Positions 44,838 through 54,116 are shown, counted from the stretch's first letter. The stretch is 64,000 nucleotides of DNA from Massilia sp. Root418 (GCF_001425265.1 NZ_LMEC01000021.1:248001-312000), one strand, 5' to 3'. Made by a program: numbers and translations. Notes: a model not told the origin generated them from the letters alone.

Positions 44838-47222
44838 ATGAACCATCCCGGCGCAACGGACATCAAAGCCATGGCGTGGACCGCCGTCGGCCTCGGAAAA
44901 CCGCACGAGTCGGCCGCGCTGCACGTGCTCGGCCAGGCTACCTACACCGACGATATCCCGGAGCTGCGCGGCACCTTGCACGCCGCGCTCGGCCTGTCCT
45001 CCAAGGCGCACGCCAACATCCTCGCGGTGGACCTGGACGCGGTGCGCGCCGCGCCCGGCGTGGCGGCGGTGTACACGGCGAAGGATATCCCCGGCACCAA
45101 CGACTGCGGCCCCATCATCCACGACGATCCCATCCTCGCCGACGGCAAGGTGGAATACGTGGGCCAGCCCATCTTCATCGTGGTGGCGGATACGCACGAC
45201 AACGCCCGCCGCGCCGCGCGCCGCGCCAACGTCACCTACGAAGAGCTGCCGGCCATCCTGACGCCGCAGGCAGCCAAGGCCGCGCAGTCCTACGTGCTGC
45301 CGCCCATGCAGCTGAAGCGCGGGGACTACCAGGCCGCGTTCGAGCAAGCGCCGCGCACCGTGAAGGGCACGCTGTACGTGGGCGGCCAGGAGCAGTTCTA
45401 CCTGGAAGGCCAGATCGCCTATGCCATCCCGAAAGAGCAGAACGGCATGCAGGTGCTGTGTTCCACCCAGCACCCGAGCGAGATGCAGCACGTGGTGGCG
45501 CATGCGCTGGGCGTGCATTCGCATCACATCCAGGTCGAATGCCGCCGCATGGGCGGCGGTTTCGGCGGCAAGGAGTCGCAGTCGGCGCTGTGGTGCGCGG
45601 CGGCCGCCATCGCCGCGAAGAAGACCGGGCGCCCGGTCAAGCTGCGCGCCGACCGCGACGACGACATGCTCGTTACCGGCAAGCGCCATTGCTTCTACTA
45701 TGAATATGAGGTGGGCTACGGCGACGACGGCAGGATCATCGCCGCCAAGGTGGACATGGTGTCGCGCGCAGGCTATTCGGCCGATTTGTCCGGGCCGGTC
45801 GCCACGCGCGCGGTCTGCCACTTCGACAATACCTATTACCTGAGCGACGTGGACATCCGCGCCGCCTGCGGCAAGACCAACACGCAATCCAACACCGCCT
45901 TCCGTGGCTTCGGCGGCCCGCAGGGCGCCATCGCCATCGAATACATCATCGACGAGATCGCGCGCGAACTGGGGCAGGACGCGTACGATATCCGCCGCCT
46001 GAATTTCTACGGCAAGGACGAGCGCAACGTCACCCCTTACGGCCAGGTGATCGTGGACAACGTGATCGCCGAGCTGACGGCGGAACTGGAGCAGAGCAGC
46101 GAATACCGCGCGCGCCGCGCAGCCATTGCCGCGTACAACGCCACCAGTCCGCTGCTGAAGAAAGGGCTGGCGCTCACGCCGCTCAAGTTCGGCATCGCCT
46201 TCAACGTCACACACCTGAACCAGGCCGGCGCGCTGGTGCACGTGTACGTGGACGGCTCGGTGCTGGTCAACCACGGCGGCACGGAGATGGGGCAGGGCAT
46301 CAACACCAAGGTGCTGCAAGTGGTGGCGCATGAACTGGGTCTGGACCTGGAGTACGTGCGCATCACCGCCACCGACACCAGCAAGGTGGCCAACACGTCC
46401 GCCACTGCTGCCTCCACCGGCGCGGACCTGAACGGCAAGGCCGCCCAGGACGCGGCGCGCCAGATCCGCGAGCGCCTGTCCGCCTATGCCGTGAAGCTGT
46501 ACGGCGGCGACGCCGCTGCGGTGCAGTTCTACGACAACCGCATCCACGTCAACGGCCATGCCGTGCCGTTCGCGGAACTGGTGCAGAAGGCATACCTGGC
46601 GCGCGTGCAGCTGTGGTCGGACGGCTACTACGCCACGCCGCACCTGCACTGGGACCCGAAGACCATGAACGGCCATCCCTTCTCCTACTACGCTTACGGC
46701 GCGGCCGTATCGGAAGTGGTGGTGGATACGCTCACCGGCGAATGGAAGCTGCTGCGCGCGGACGCGCTGTACGACGCGGGGCAATCGCTGAACCCGGCCA
46801 TCGATATCGGCCAGGTGGAAGGCGCTTTCATCCAGGGCATGGGCTGGCTCACCACCGAGCAGCTGTGGTGGAACGCGGGCGGCAAGCTGATGACGCATGC
46901 GCCGTCGACCTACAAGATTCCCGGCGTGTCCGACTGCCCGGAAGACTTCCGCGTGCGCCTGTTCGAGAACCGCAACGTGGAAGACAGCATCCACCGCTCC
47001 AAGGCCGTGGGCGAGCCGCCGCTGCTGCTGCCGTTCTCGGTGTTCTTCGCTATCCGCGACGCCATTTCGGCCGTGGGCGGCCACAAGGTCAACCCGCCGC
47101 TGAATGCGCCGGCTACTGCCGAAGAAATCCTCAAGGCCATCGCCGCTGTCGAGGTGGCTGTTGAGGTGGCTGTTGAGGCGGCTGCGAAGCGCGGCGGCGT
47201 ATCGTCCACGGATATGCCATGA
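44838..47222 (+). CDS. xdhB: Xanthine dehydrogenase large subunit XdhB (molybdopterin)
   Basis: The 794-residue subunit holds the molybdenum cofactor and oxidises hypoxanthine and xanthine to urate. Visible are the ald_Xan_dh_C head, GGGFGGKE, FRGFGGPQGA, the GTEMGQGINTKVLQ loop, and the catalytic Glu region VGEPPLLLPFSVFFA. Downstream, the last about 20 residues form an Ala/Glu/Val run (EVAVEVAVEAAAKRGG) encoded by 12-bp repeats (47145-47180), unlike the normal family end. ATG 44838 follows AAAGGAGCCGCC. Its stop overlaps xdhC as ATGA, so translation is coupled. Confidence 0.97.
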   Translation: MNHPGATDIKAMAWTAVGLGKPHESAALHVLGQATYTDDIPELRGTLHAALGLSSKAHANILAVDLDAVRAAPGVAAVYTAKDIPGTNDCGPIIHDDPILADGKVEYVGQPIFIVVADTHDNARRAARRANVTYEELPAILTPQAAKAAQSYVLPPMQLKRGDYQAAFEQAPRTVKGTLYVGGQEQFYLEGQIAYAIPKEQNGMQVLCSTQHPSEMQHVVAHALGVHSHHIQVECRRMGGGFGGKESQSALWCAAAAIAAKKTGRPVKLRADRDDDMLVTGKRHCFYYEYEVGYGDDGRIIAAKVDMVSRAGYSADLSGPVATRAVCHFDNTYYLSDVDIRAACGKTNTQSNTAFRGFGGPQGAIAIEYIIDEIARELGQDAYDIRRLNFYGKDERNVTPYGQVIVDNVIAELTAELEQSSEYRARRAAIAAYNATSPLLKKGLALTPLKFGIAFNVTHLNQAGALVHVYVDGSVLVNHGGTEMGQGINTKVLQVVAHELGLDLEYVRITATDTSKVANTSATAASTGADLNGKAAQDAARQIRERLSAYAVKLYGGDAAAVQFYDNRIHVNGHAVPFAELVQKAYLARVQLWSDGYYATPHLHWDPKTMNGHPFSYYAYGAAVSEVVVDTLTGEWKLLRADALYDAGQSLNPAIDIGQVEGAFIQGMGWLTTEQLWWNAGGKLMTHAPSTYKIPGVSDCPEDFRVRLFENRNVEDSIHRSKAVGEPPLLLPFSVFFAIRDAISAVGGHKVNPPLNAPATAEEILKAIAAVEVAVEVAVEAAAKRGGVSSTDMP

Positions 47223-48307
47223 GCGGCTGGCTGACAGAGCCCTCGGCGCCGTCGGTGCTGATCACGGTGGCGCGCGTGGACGGCTCCGGCCCGCGCGAGG
47301 CCGGCACCAAGATGCTGGTGACGGCGGAGCACGAGTTCGACACCATCGGCGGCGGCCACCTGGAAATGCGCGCCATCGACATCGCGCGCGAGATGCTGTC
47401 CGGCCAGGCGGTGCGCTATGAACGCTTCGCGCTCGGCCCCAGCCTGGGGCAGTGCTGCGGCGGCGTGGTCTACCTGCTGTTCGAGCGCGTCGATACCCGC
47501 CTGGGGGCCGTCATGGCGGCGCTGCGCGAGCGCCGCCGCGAAGACTGCTGGCGCCTGACCGCCGTTGACGGCCCCGCGTGCGTGGCGCTGTTCGACATGC
47601 ACGGACAGCCGTTGTCGGCTGGTCACCCTCCCGCTGCCGCTGCCGGCCCGCTGGCCACGCCTGTGAGCGATCCGCTGTCGGCCCCCGCCTTTGCGCGCGA
47701 CCGTGGCGCCCACCTGATGCAGGACGCCTCCGGCCGCCGCTGGATGGTCGATCCCATCCTGGCGCCGCGCGCGCACCTGACCCTGTTCGGCGCCGGCCAC
47801 GTTGGCGCCGCCATCGTGCGCGCGCTGGCCGAGCTGCCGTGCACCGTCACCTGGGTGGACGAACGCGAGGACATGTTCCCCGCCGATATCCCTGCCAACG
47901 TCACGGTGGAGGCGAGCGAGCTGCCGGAAGCCTGCGTGGCCGAAGCGCCGCCCAACAGCAGTTACCTGGTGCTGACCCACAACCACGCGCTGGACCAGCG
48001 TCTCACCGAAACCATCCTGCAGCGCCAGGACGTGTACTGGTTCGGCCTGATCGGCTCCAAGACCAAGCGCATGCAGTTCGAGCACCGCCTGCAGGCCAAG
48101 GGCATAGACCAGGCCCGCATCGACGCCATGGTGTGCCCGATCGGCATCGCCGGTATCACCAACAAGGCGCCGGCCGTTATCGCCGCCTCCGTGTGCGCCC
48201 AGCTGCTGGGCGTGTGGGAGCAGCAGGACGCCGAACGCATGCCCAAGCCACTCAGCCAGACCGCGACCCTGCTGCGCGCAGCCGGTTCCACGCAATACAA
48301 GATTTAG
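47219..48307 (+). CDS. xdhC: Xanthine dehydrogenase accessory protein XdhC
   Basis: XdhC sulfurates and inserts the molybdenum cofactor into XdhB. The 362-residue protein has an N-terminal domain with GSGPREAGTKMLVT, GGGHLE and a cysteine pair LGQCCGG. A C-terminal Rossmann domain has LTLFGAGHVGAAIVRAL and IGSKTKRMQFEHRL. The gene starts within the xdhB stop and ends 11 bases before guaD. The order xdhABC-guaD is a standard purine operon in betaproteobacteria. Confidence 0.95.
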   Translation: MSGWLTEPSAPSVLITVARVDGSGPREAGTKMLVTAEHEFDTIGGGHLEMRAIDIAREMLSGQAVRYERFALGPSLGQCCGGVVYLLFERVDTRLGAVMAALRERRREDCWRLTAVDGPACVALFDMHGQPLSAGHPPAAAAGPLATPVSDPLSAPAFARDRGAHLMQDASGRRWMVDPILAPRAHLTLFGAGHVGAAIVRALAELPCTVTWVDEREDMFPADIPANVTVEASELPEACVAEAPPNSSYLVLTHNHALDQRLTETILQRQDVYWFGLIGSKTKRMQFEHRLQAKGIDQARIDAMVCPIGIAGITNKAPAVIAASVCAQLLGVWEQQDAERMPKPLSQTATLLRAAGSTQYKI

Positions 48308-48318
48308 AAAGCCCCACT

Positions 48319-49623
48319 ATGCAAACGACCCAGGTGCAAGCCTACCGCGCAGGCTTGCTGCACTTTCACGCCGATCCCGCCTTCACGCCGGACGCCCACC
48401 ACTGGCACGAGGATGGCCTGCTGGTGGTGGCGGACGGGAAGGTGCAGGCGGCAGGGGATTACGCCGCGCTGCACGCCACGCTGCCGCCCGGCGCGCAGGT
48501 GCACGACTATCGCGGCAAGGTGATCACGCCCGGCTTCATCGACACCCACGTGCACTATCCGCAGACCGACATGATCGCCTCCCCGGCGCCCGGCCTGCTG
48601 CCCTGGCTGAACACCTACACCTTCCCGACCGAGCGCCAGTTCGAGGATCCGGCGCACGCCGCCGCCACCGCCGAGTTCTTCCTCGACGAGCTGCTGCGTG
48701 TGGGCACTACCACGGCCATGGTGTACTGCACCGTGCATCCGCAATCGGTGGACGCTTTCTTTGAAGCGAGCGCAAAGCGCAACCTGCGCATGGTGGCCGG
48801 CAAGGTGCTGATGGACCGCCATTGCCCCACGTTCCTGCAGGACTGCGCGGAAACCGGCGGCCGAGAAAGCGAGGAGCTGATCAAGCGCTGGCACAATCGC
48901 GGCCGTGCGCAGTACGCCATCACGCCGCGCTTCGCGCCCACCTCCACCGAGGCCCAACTGGGCGTGGCCGGAGAACTGGCGCGCGCCTACCCGGACACTT
49001 ACATCCAGACCCACGTTTCCGAGAACGAGGACGAAGTGAAGTGGGTGCGCGAGCTGTTCCCGCAGGCGCGCAGCTACCTGGACGTGTACGACAGCTACGG
49101 CATGCTGCGGCCGCGCGCCATGTACGGGCACTGCATCTGGCTAGACGAGGGCGACCGCCGCCGCATGGCCGAGACGCAGGCGGCGGCCGCCGTGTGCCCG
49201 ACCTCCAACCTGTTCCTGGGCAGCGGCCTGTTCGACTTCGAACGTGCCGATGAAGCGGGCATGCTGCTGTCGCTGGCGACGGACGTGGGCGCGGGCACTT
49301 CCTTCTCCATGTTGCAAACCATGAACGAAGCCTATAAAGTAGCGCGCTTGAAGGGCAGTTACCTGCCGGCGCTGCGCATGTTCTACCTGGCCACGCTGGG
49401 CGCGGCCCGCAGCATGCAGCTGGAAGGCACGATAGGCAGTTTCGTGGCCGGTGCGGAGGCCGATTTCGTGGTGCTGGACCCGACAGCGACGCCGCTGCTG
49501 GCGCGCCGCACGGGGCATACCGAAAGCCTGGAAGAGCTGCTGTTCGCGTTGGCCTTGCTGGGCGACGACCGCGCTGTGGCCGCGACGTATTCGGCGGGCC
49601 GCGAGGTGCACCGGCGTCCGTAG
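48319..49623 (+). CDS. guaD: Guanine deaminase
   Basis: GuaD deaminates guanine to xanthine, feeding XdhABC. The 434-residue amidohydrolase has the metal-binding PGFIDTHVHYPQTD, the His region THVSENEDEVKWV, GHCIWLDEGD, and the metal Asp in SLATDVGAGTSFSM. VYCTVHPQSVDAFFEAS and KVLMDRHCPTFL are also guaD-typical. I chose ATG 48319, 11 bases after xdhC; the open frame reaches far upstream inside xdhC. Its stop is at the edge of a GGCGGGTTA palindrome pair that separates it from the adenosine deaminase gene. Confidence 0.96.
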   Translation: MQTTQVQAYRAGLLHFHADPAFTPDAHHWHEDGLLVVADGKVQAAGDYAALHATLPPGAQVHDYRGKVITPGFIDTHVHYPQTDMIASPAPGLLPWLNTYTFPTERQFEDPAHAAATAEFFLDELLRVGTTTAMVYCTVHPQSVDAFFEASAKRNLRMVAGKVLMDRHCPTFLQDCAETGGRESEELIKRWHNRGRAQYAITPRFAPTSTEAQLGVAGELARAYPDTYIQTHVSENEDEVKWVRELFPQARSYLDVYDSYGMLRPRAMYGHCIWLDEGDRRRMAETQAAAAVCPTSNLFLGSGLFDFERADEAGMLLSLATDVGAGTSFSMLQTMNEAYKVARLKGSYLPALRMFYLATLGAARSMQLEGTIGSFVAGAEADFVVLDPTATPLLARRTGHTESLEELLFALALLGDDRAVAATYSAGREVHRRP

Positions 49624-49653
49624 GGCGGGTTAGCGCAACGCGCGTAACCCGCC
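49624..49653. repeat. GGCGGGTTA palindrome, copy 2
   Basis: GGCGGGTTA (49624-49632) pairs with TAACCCGCC (49645-49653) around a GCGC/GCGC inner pair. It begins at the guaD stop. Same family as the copy at 40944-40975. Confidence 0.85.
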
Positions 49654-49686
49654 GAGCGCCGCCAAGCGCCGCCGGGCTGCCCACTT

Positions 49687-49716
49687 GGCGGGTTCCGCAC
49701 TGCGTGCTAACCCGCC
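49687..49716. repeat. GGCGGGTTA palindrome, copy 3
   Basis: GGCGGGTT (49687-49694) pairs with AACCCGCC (49709-49716), with an inner GCAC/GTGC pair, then the CTAC end seen in the copy at 40944. With the copy at 49624 it forms a doublet between guaD and the adenosine deaminase gene. Confidence 0.85.
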
Positions 49717-49739
49717 CTACAATTAACCGAGGGCAGCTG

Positions 49740-51257
49740 ATGAACAAAATTTTCCCGAAACTGATGATGGCGCTGGCCGTGGCGGCAGCGTGCAATGCGC
49801 AGGCTCAAAAAGCCGCGCCTGTGGCCGCGAGCGCCAACGAGCAGGCCACCAGCCGCCATTTCGCGTCCCTGGTTTCGGGCGGGCAGCCCAAGTCGGCCGA
49901 ACTGACTTTGTTCTTCACCATGATGCCCAAGGGCGGCGACCTGCATCACCACTATTCCGGCGCCATCTACGCCGAGCAGTTCCTGCACTGGGTGGACAAG
50001 CAGGGCTACTGCGTCCACAAGGGCACCTACCAGATTGAAACCGACGCCGGCAAGCTGGCCATGGAGCGCGCCGCGTCGCCGGCCACCCGCACCTGCATCA
50101 GCGGCGAAGCCGTGATGCTGGACAACGGCATGCTGGCCGAGCTGCTGCAGCGCTGGGGCACCAAGGACTTCTACAACCACAGCGCCCTGCAGACGCCGCC
50201 CGACCGCACCTTCTTCGACACCTTCGGCTACTTCAACCCGGTGGCTTCCACCAACACCGCGGACGGCCTGCGCACGCTGAAGCAGCGCGCCATCAACGAG
50301 AACGTCAGCTACATCGAAACCGTGTTCGAACTGGCGCCGTTCACCGTGAACGCCGATTTCGACAAGGCCGTGCTGGCCCCCGGCCTGGACAGCGCCGCGC
50401 TGAACGCCAGGCTGGAAGCGCTGCTGCCGGTGCTGGACAAGGACGCCGGCTGGACCGGCTGGCTGGAGGCCTACAAGAAGAATGTGGACAGCGCCAGCGC
50501 CGGCATCGACGACGAGCAGTTCACCATGCGCTACCAGCCCTTCGTGCTGCGCTTCCAGTCGCCGTCCCAGGTATTCTCGTCCATGGTGTCGGCCTTCAGG
50601 CTGGCGCGAGAGAACCCCAAGGTGGTGGGCGTGAATATTGTCGGCCAGGAAAGTACCTACGTTTCCATGCGCGACTACAAGCTGCACATGCAGATGTTCA
50701 AGTTCCTGAAAACGAAGTACCCGGAGGTGAAGCTGTCGCTGCACGCGGGCGAGCTGGCGCTGGGCATGGTGCCGCCGGAAGGCCTGCAGTCCCACATCGC
50801 GGACGCCATCAACGTGGCTGGCGCCGGCCGCATCGGCCACGGCATGGACATCGCGCACGAAGCGAACGCGCTGGCCACCATGAAAGCCATGCGCGAGCGC
50901 GGCATCGCGGTGGAAGTGAACCTGACCAGCAATGATTTCATTCTCGGCATCAAGGGCGATGCCCACCCGGTCACCCTGTACCGCAAGTACGGCGTGCCCT
51001 TTGTCATCTCCACCGACGACGCCGGCGTATCGCGTAATAATCTGGCCAACGAGTACACCCTGTTCGCCAGCCGCTACCCGACCTCCTACGCGGAAGTAAA
51101 GAAACTGTCATATGACAGCATCCGCTACTCCTTCCTCTCCGCTGCTGAAAAACAACGCTTGAGCGCCCAGCTGGACACGCGTTTCAAGAAGTTTGAAGCC
51201 GATGTGGCCGCCGGCAGCGCCACCGCGGCAGCCGCCGCTGCGGCCCGCCCGCGCTGA
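49740..51257 (+). CDS. Exported adenosine deaminase (ADGF-like)
   Basis: The 505-residue protein has a signal peptide (FPKLMMALAVAAACNAQAQ) and the adenosine deaminase fold. The metal-binding HxH lies in GDLHHHYSGAI (H69, H71), then SLHAGE, GRIGHGMDIA and the catalytic FVISTDDAGVSRNNL. The long spacer before the metal site resembles secreted ADGF-type enzymes rather than the short cytoplasmic Add. It would turn adenosine into inosine outside the cytoplasm. ATG 49740 follows GAGGGCAGCTG. It ends in an Ala-rich tail (AAAAAARPR). Neighbouring exported nucleotidase and nuclease fit the same pathway. Confidence 0.92.
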   Translation: MNKIFPKLMMALAVAAACNAQAQKAAPVAASANEQATSRHFASLVSGGQPKSAELTLFFTMMPKGGDLHHHYSGAIYAEQFLHWVDKQGYCVHKGTYQIETDAGKLAMERAASPATRTCISGEAVMLDNGMLAELLQRWGTKDFYNHSALQTPPDRTFFDTFGYFNPVASTNTADGLRTLKQRAINENVSYIETVFELAPFTVNADFDKAVLAPGLDSAALNARLEALLPVLDKDAGWTGWLEAYKKNVDSASAGIDDEQFTMRYQPFVLRFQSPSQVFSSMVSAFRLARENPKVVGVNIVGQESTYVSMRDYKLHMQMFKFLKTKYPEVKLSLHAGELALGMVPPEGLQSHIADAINVAGAGRIGHGMDIAHEANALATMKAMRERGIAVEVNLTSNDFILGIKGDAHPVTLYRKYGVPFVISTDDAGVSRNNLANEYTLFASRYPTSYAEVKKLSYDSIRYSFLSAAEKQRLSAQLDTRFKKFEADVAAGSATAAAAAAARPR

Positions 51258-51266
51258 TGTAATAAG

Positions 51267-51308
51267 CGGTATCAGGCTGAAATTGCCAGACTTTTTCGCC
51301 TGATACCG
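51267..51308. terminator. 11-bp inverted repeat after the adenosine deaminase gene
   Basis: CGGTATCAGGC (51267-51277) and GCCTGATACCG (51298-51308) are perfectly complementary with a 20-base loop that includes CTTTTTC. It begins 10 bases after the stop. It could terminate or punctuate transcription before the receptor gene, but the T-rich part is inside the loop, so termination is not certain. Confidence 0.55.
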
Positions 51309-51351
51309 TAATTTTCCGGCAAGTTTGTGGTCCTTATGCCACAGATAACCA

Positions 51352-51380
51352 TTCTTTCATGAAAGAAACCCATGAAAGAA
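51352..51380. promoter_or_regulatory. Palindrome TTCTTTCATGAAAGAA plus half-site
   Basis: A perfect 16-bp palindrome (51352-51367) is followed by CATGAAAGAA (51371-51380), which repeats its second half. This looks like an operator with an extra half-site about 330 bases before the TonB-dependent receptor. A TTGACG lies right after it (51391-51396) and a TATAAT at 51404-51409. Their spacing (7 bases) is too short for one promoter, so the actual promoter is not resolved. Confidence 0.5.
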
Positions 51381-51490
51381 TTTCATCCGCTTGACGAAGC
51401 CCTTATAATTCCGCCCATATAGGTCACGCGACCGGCACGTCTACGTCTTCCAACATCTGCTTTTCTCTCGCTTTTTTCCGTATTTATATG

Positions 51491-51557
51491 GTTTTCGTAT
51501 GAATCGCCAAACGAAAACGTATTTGTCATGCATTTTTTACTAATGCATAGTTGGCGA
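51491..51557 (+). promoter_or_regulatory. Structured leader with mutually exclusive stems before the TonB receptor
   Basis: Stem A pairs GTTTTCGT (51491-51498) with ACGAAAAC (51511-51518). Stem B pairs TCGCCAA (51504-51510) with TTGGCGA (51551-51557) and encloses ATGCATT (51528-51534) paired with AATGCAT (51542-51548). The two outer stems interlock, so they form a pseudoknot or exclude one another, as in riboregulators. It lies 150 bases upstream of the ATG. No known riboswitch class was recognised. Confidence 0.4.
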
Positions 51558-51707
51558 TAGCGTTGCTGAAGTTGCAGTCCATTCGTGTCATGAAGCCGTC
51601 ATAAAGATGACATCAGTAGGAAATATTGCCAGGTTAGACTGCTCCGTTTCTTGCAGAGTCTGACTGCAGTTTTAAAGAAAATTCACATAACCCCACGGGA
51701 GTTTTAC

Positions 51708-54092
51708 ATGCAATACGTTAATCAGCCCAAGCTGCGTTTGAGCCTGATCGCTGTGGCTTGCCAGATGGCATGCGCTTCGGCCGCCTTCGCGCAAACCGCG
51801 TCCGAAGTCGCGCCGCAAGTGACCACCGGCAGTGGTACCAACCAGGTCGTCATTACCAGCAAGAAACTCGGCATGGGCCTGATGGTGACGGAAGACGCGC
51901 CAAAAGCACGTTCGACGATCACTGCCGAAGAGCTGGAAAAACAGCGTCCGACCGGTAACGCATATGAAGCGCTGGAAATGCTGCCTGCAGTGAACAGCTA
52001 CAACTACGATGCAACCGGCCTGTTCGGCGGCGGCATGACCCTGCGCGGCTTCAACAGCGACCAGATCGGCGCCACCATCAACGGCGTGCCGGTCAACGAT
52101 TCGGGTTCCTTCTCGGTCTACCCGCAAGAATACGTGGACCAGGAAAACACCTGCTCGCAGTTCGTGACCCAGGGCTCGACCGACGTGGACTCCCCGCAAG
52201 TGGGCGCAACTGGCGGTAACTTCGGCATTAACACCTGCAACCCCGAGAGCAAGCAGCGCCTGCGCTTCATGCAGACCTTCGGTCAGCTGAACATGAAGAA
52301 GACCTTCCTGCGCTATGACAGCGGCCTGTTCCCTGACGGCCGTTCCAAGCTGTTTATCTCCGCCTCGCACGCCGAGACCGACAAATGGAAAGGCAAGGGT
52401 ACCGCCAAGCGCGACCACATCGACGCCGGCTTCAACTACGACTGGGACCGCTTCAACTACATCCACGCCACCGCGCTGTGGAACGATGCTGTCAACAACA
52501 ACATCAACAACCTGACCCTGACCGAACTGCAAACCCAGGGCTACCATGGCGACTTCGCCGATACCTTCAAGGGCCACCTGACCCCGGTCAAGGGCACCCC
52601 GCAAACTGAAACCACCCAGTCGCCGGCCTACTACAAGCTGGGCATCAATCCGTTCAAGAACGCGATCGTGTCGGCCACCGCCAAGTTCCGCCTGAACGAC
52701 AACCTGGACATCAAGATCCTGCCATACCTGTGGTACGGCTTCGGCAACGGCGGCATCCAGCAGCGCGCACAGCGCGAGAACCAGTTCTACAGCACCGCCA
52801 ACGGCACCCGCACGTCCGCCAAGGACCTGAACGGCGACGGCGACACCCTGGACACCATCCTGGTGGCCAACGCGTCCGTGACCAAGACCTACCGTCCTGG
52901 CGTGACCGCGTCCGCCATCTACACCCTGGGCAACCACGAAATCCTGGGCGGCTTCTGGTGGGAGCGCGCACGCCACGAGCAGACCGGCCCGATGCTGGCA
53001 CTGAGCAACGAAGGCGAACGCGAAGACATCTACCTGCAAGACGGCAAGATCACCCGTCCTGACGGCACCTTCGCCAACAGCCGCGACCAGCTGACCATTT
53101 CGACCGCACGCCAGGTGTTCATCCAGGACACCATCAGCATGATGGACGACAAGCTGAAAGTGAACATCGGCGTGCGTACGCCGGACATCAAGCGTGACTT
53201 CACCAACTGGGGCGACGAGAACAACACCGTGCGCCAGTACAAGATGGTGCGCAAGTATGACGACGTGCTGCCGCAGCTGGGCGCGCGCTACCGCATCACC
53301 AACGACGACCAGGTCTTCATGTCGGTCGCCAAGAACATGAAAGCGCCGCCTAACTTCGTGTTCGGCAACGTCGGCACCAACGTGATCGTCACCAACGGCG
53401 TGGGCAACTTCGTCGGCGAAGTGAAGCCTGAAGTGTCGTGGAACACCGACGTGGGCTACCGCCACCAGGATTCCAAGTACATCGCCACCGTGACCGTGTT
53501 CGCAGTGGACTTCAAGGACCGCCAGGCAACCGCCTTCGATCCAGTGACCCAGGTGAGCAGCTACACCAACGTGGGCCGCGTGAAGAGCCATGGCCTGGAA
53601 GTTGAACTGGGCAATACGCCGATCAACGGCTGGGCGTTCTACGGTTCGATCGGCTACAACAAGTCGGAGATCCAGGACAATATGCGCGTTGGCGCCAATG
53701 CCTTCCTGCCAACCGCAGGCAAGGAAATGATCAACGCGCCCAAGCTGAAGACCAGCGTGTCGGCCGAGTACCAGGACGGTCCGTTCTGGGCCCGCCTGAA
53801 AGCGCGCCAGACCGGCAAGCAGCAGGCATCGTTCGTCAACGACGAAACCGCGCCAGGCTACACCACCTTCGGCCTGGACGGCGGCTACACCTTCGCCAAC
53901 TTCGGTATCTTCAAGCGTCCGAAGCTGACCTTCAACGTGAGCAACATCACCAACAAGGAATACCGCAACCCGTCGTCGGTGTCGATCACCAACGTCAAGC
54001 CGGTACCGGGCGTGACCACCACCACCGGCACCCAGCGCTACTACCTGGGCGCGCCACGCTTCTTCTCGGCCACCCTGTCGATCGATATCTAA
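51708..54092 (+). CDS. TonB-dependent outer-membrane receptor
   Basis: The 794-residue receptor has a signal peptide (PKLRLSLIAVACQMACASAAFA), a plug domain (EELEKQRPTGNAYEALEMLPA onward, then GMTLRGFNSDQIGATINGVPV), a 22-strand barrel and the outer-membrane end FFSATLSIDI. It resembles receptors for small organic compounds, without a clear siderophore signature. It sits between an exported adenosine deaminase and an exported nucleotidase, so import of nucleosides, nucleobases or nucleotides is the best guess. I chose ATG 51708 because it starts the signal peptide and follows GGGAG. A terminator follows directly. Confidence 0.93.
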   Translation: MQYVNQPKLRLSLIAVACQMACASAAFAQTASEVAPQVTTGSGTNQVVITSKKLGMGLMVTEDAPKARSTITAEELEKQRPTGNAYEALEMLPAVNSYNYDATGLFGGGMTLRGFNSDQIGATINGVPVNDSGSFSVYPQEYVDQENTCSQFVTQGSTDVDSPQVGATGGNFGINTCNPESKQRLRFMQTFGQLNMKKTFLRYDSGLFPDGRSKLFISASHAETDKWKGKGTAKRDHIDAGFNYDWDRFNYIHATALWNDAVNNNINNLTLTELQTQGYHGDFADTFKGHLTPVKGTPQTETTQSPAYYKLGINPFKNAIVSATAKFRLNDNLDIKILPYLWYGFGNGGIQQRAQRENQFYSTANGTRTSAKDLNGDGDTLDTILVANASVTKTYRPGVTASAIYTLGNHEILGGFWWERARHEQTGPMLALSNEGEREDIYLQDGKITRPDGTFANSRDQLTISTARQVFIQDTISMMDDKLKVNIGVRTPDIKRDFTNWGDENNTVRQYKMVRKYDDVLPQLGARYRITNDDQVFMSVAKNMKAPPNFVFGNVGTNVIVTNGVGNFVGEVKPEVSWNTDVGYRHQDSKYIATVTVFAVDFKDRQATAFDPVTQVSSYTNVGRVKSHGLEVELGNTPINGWAFYGSIGYNKSEIQDNMRVGANAFLPTAGKEMINAPKLKTSVSAEYQDGPFWARLKARQTGKQQASFVNDETAPGYTTFGLDGGYTFANFGIFKRPKLTFNVSNITNKEYRNPSSVSITNVKPVPGVTTTTGTQRYYLGAPRFFSATLSIDI

Positions 54093-54116
54093 GATATCCA
54101 GGCACGGCATAGCTGC

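Noticed and set aside
51391-51409. TTGACG and TATAAT as one promoter before the TonB receptor
   Set aside because: The spacer is only 7 bases, too short for a sigma-70 promoter, so they are not paired.
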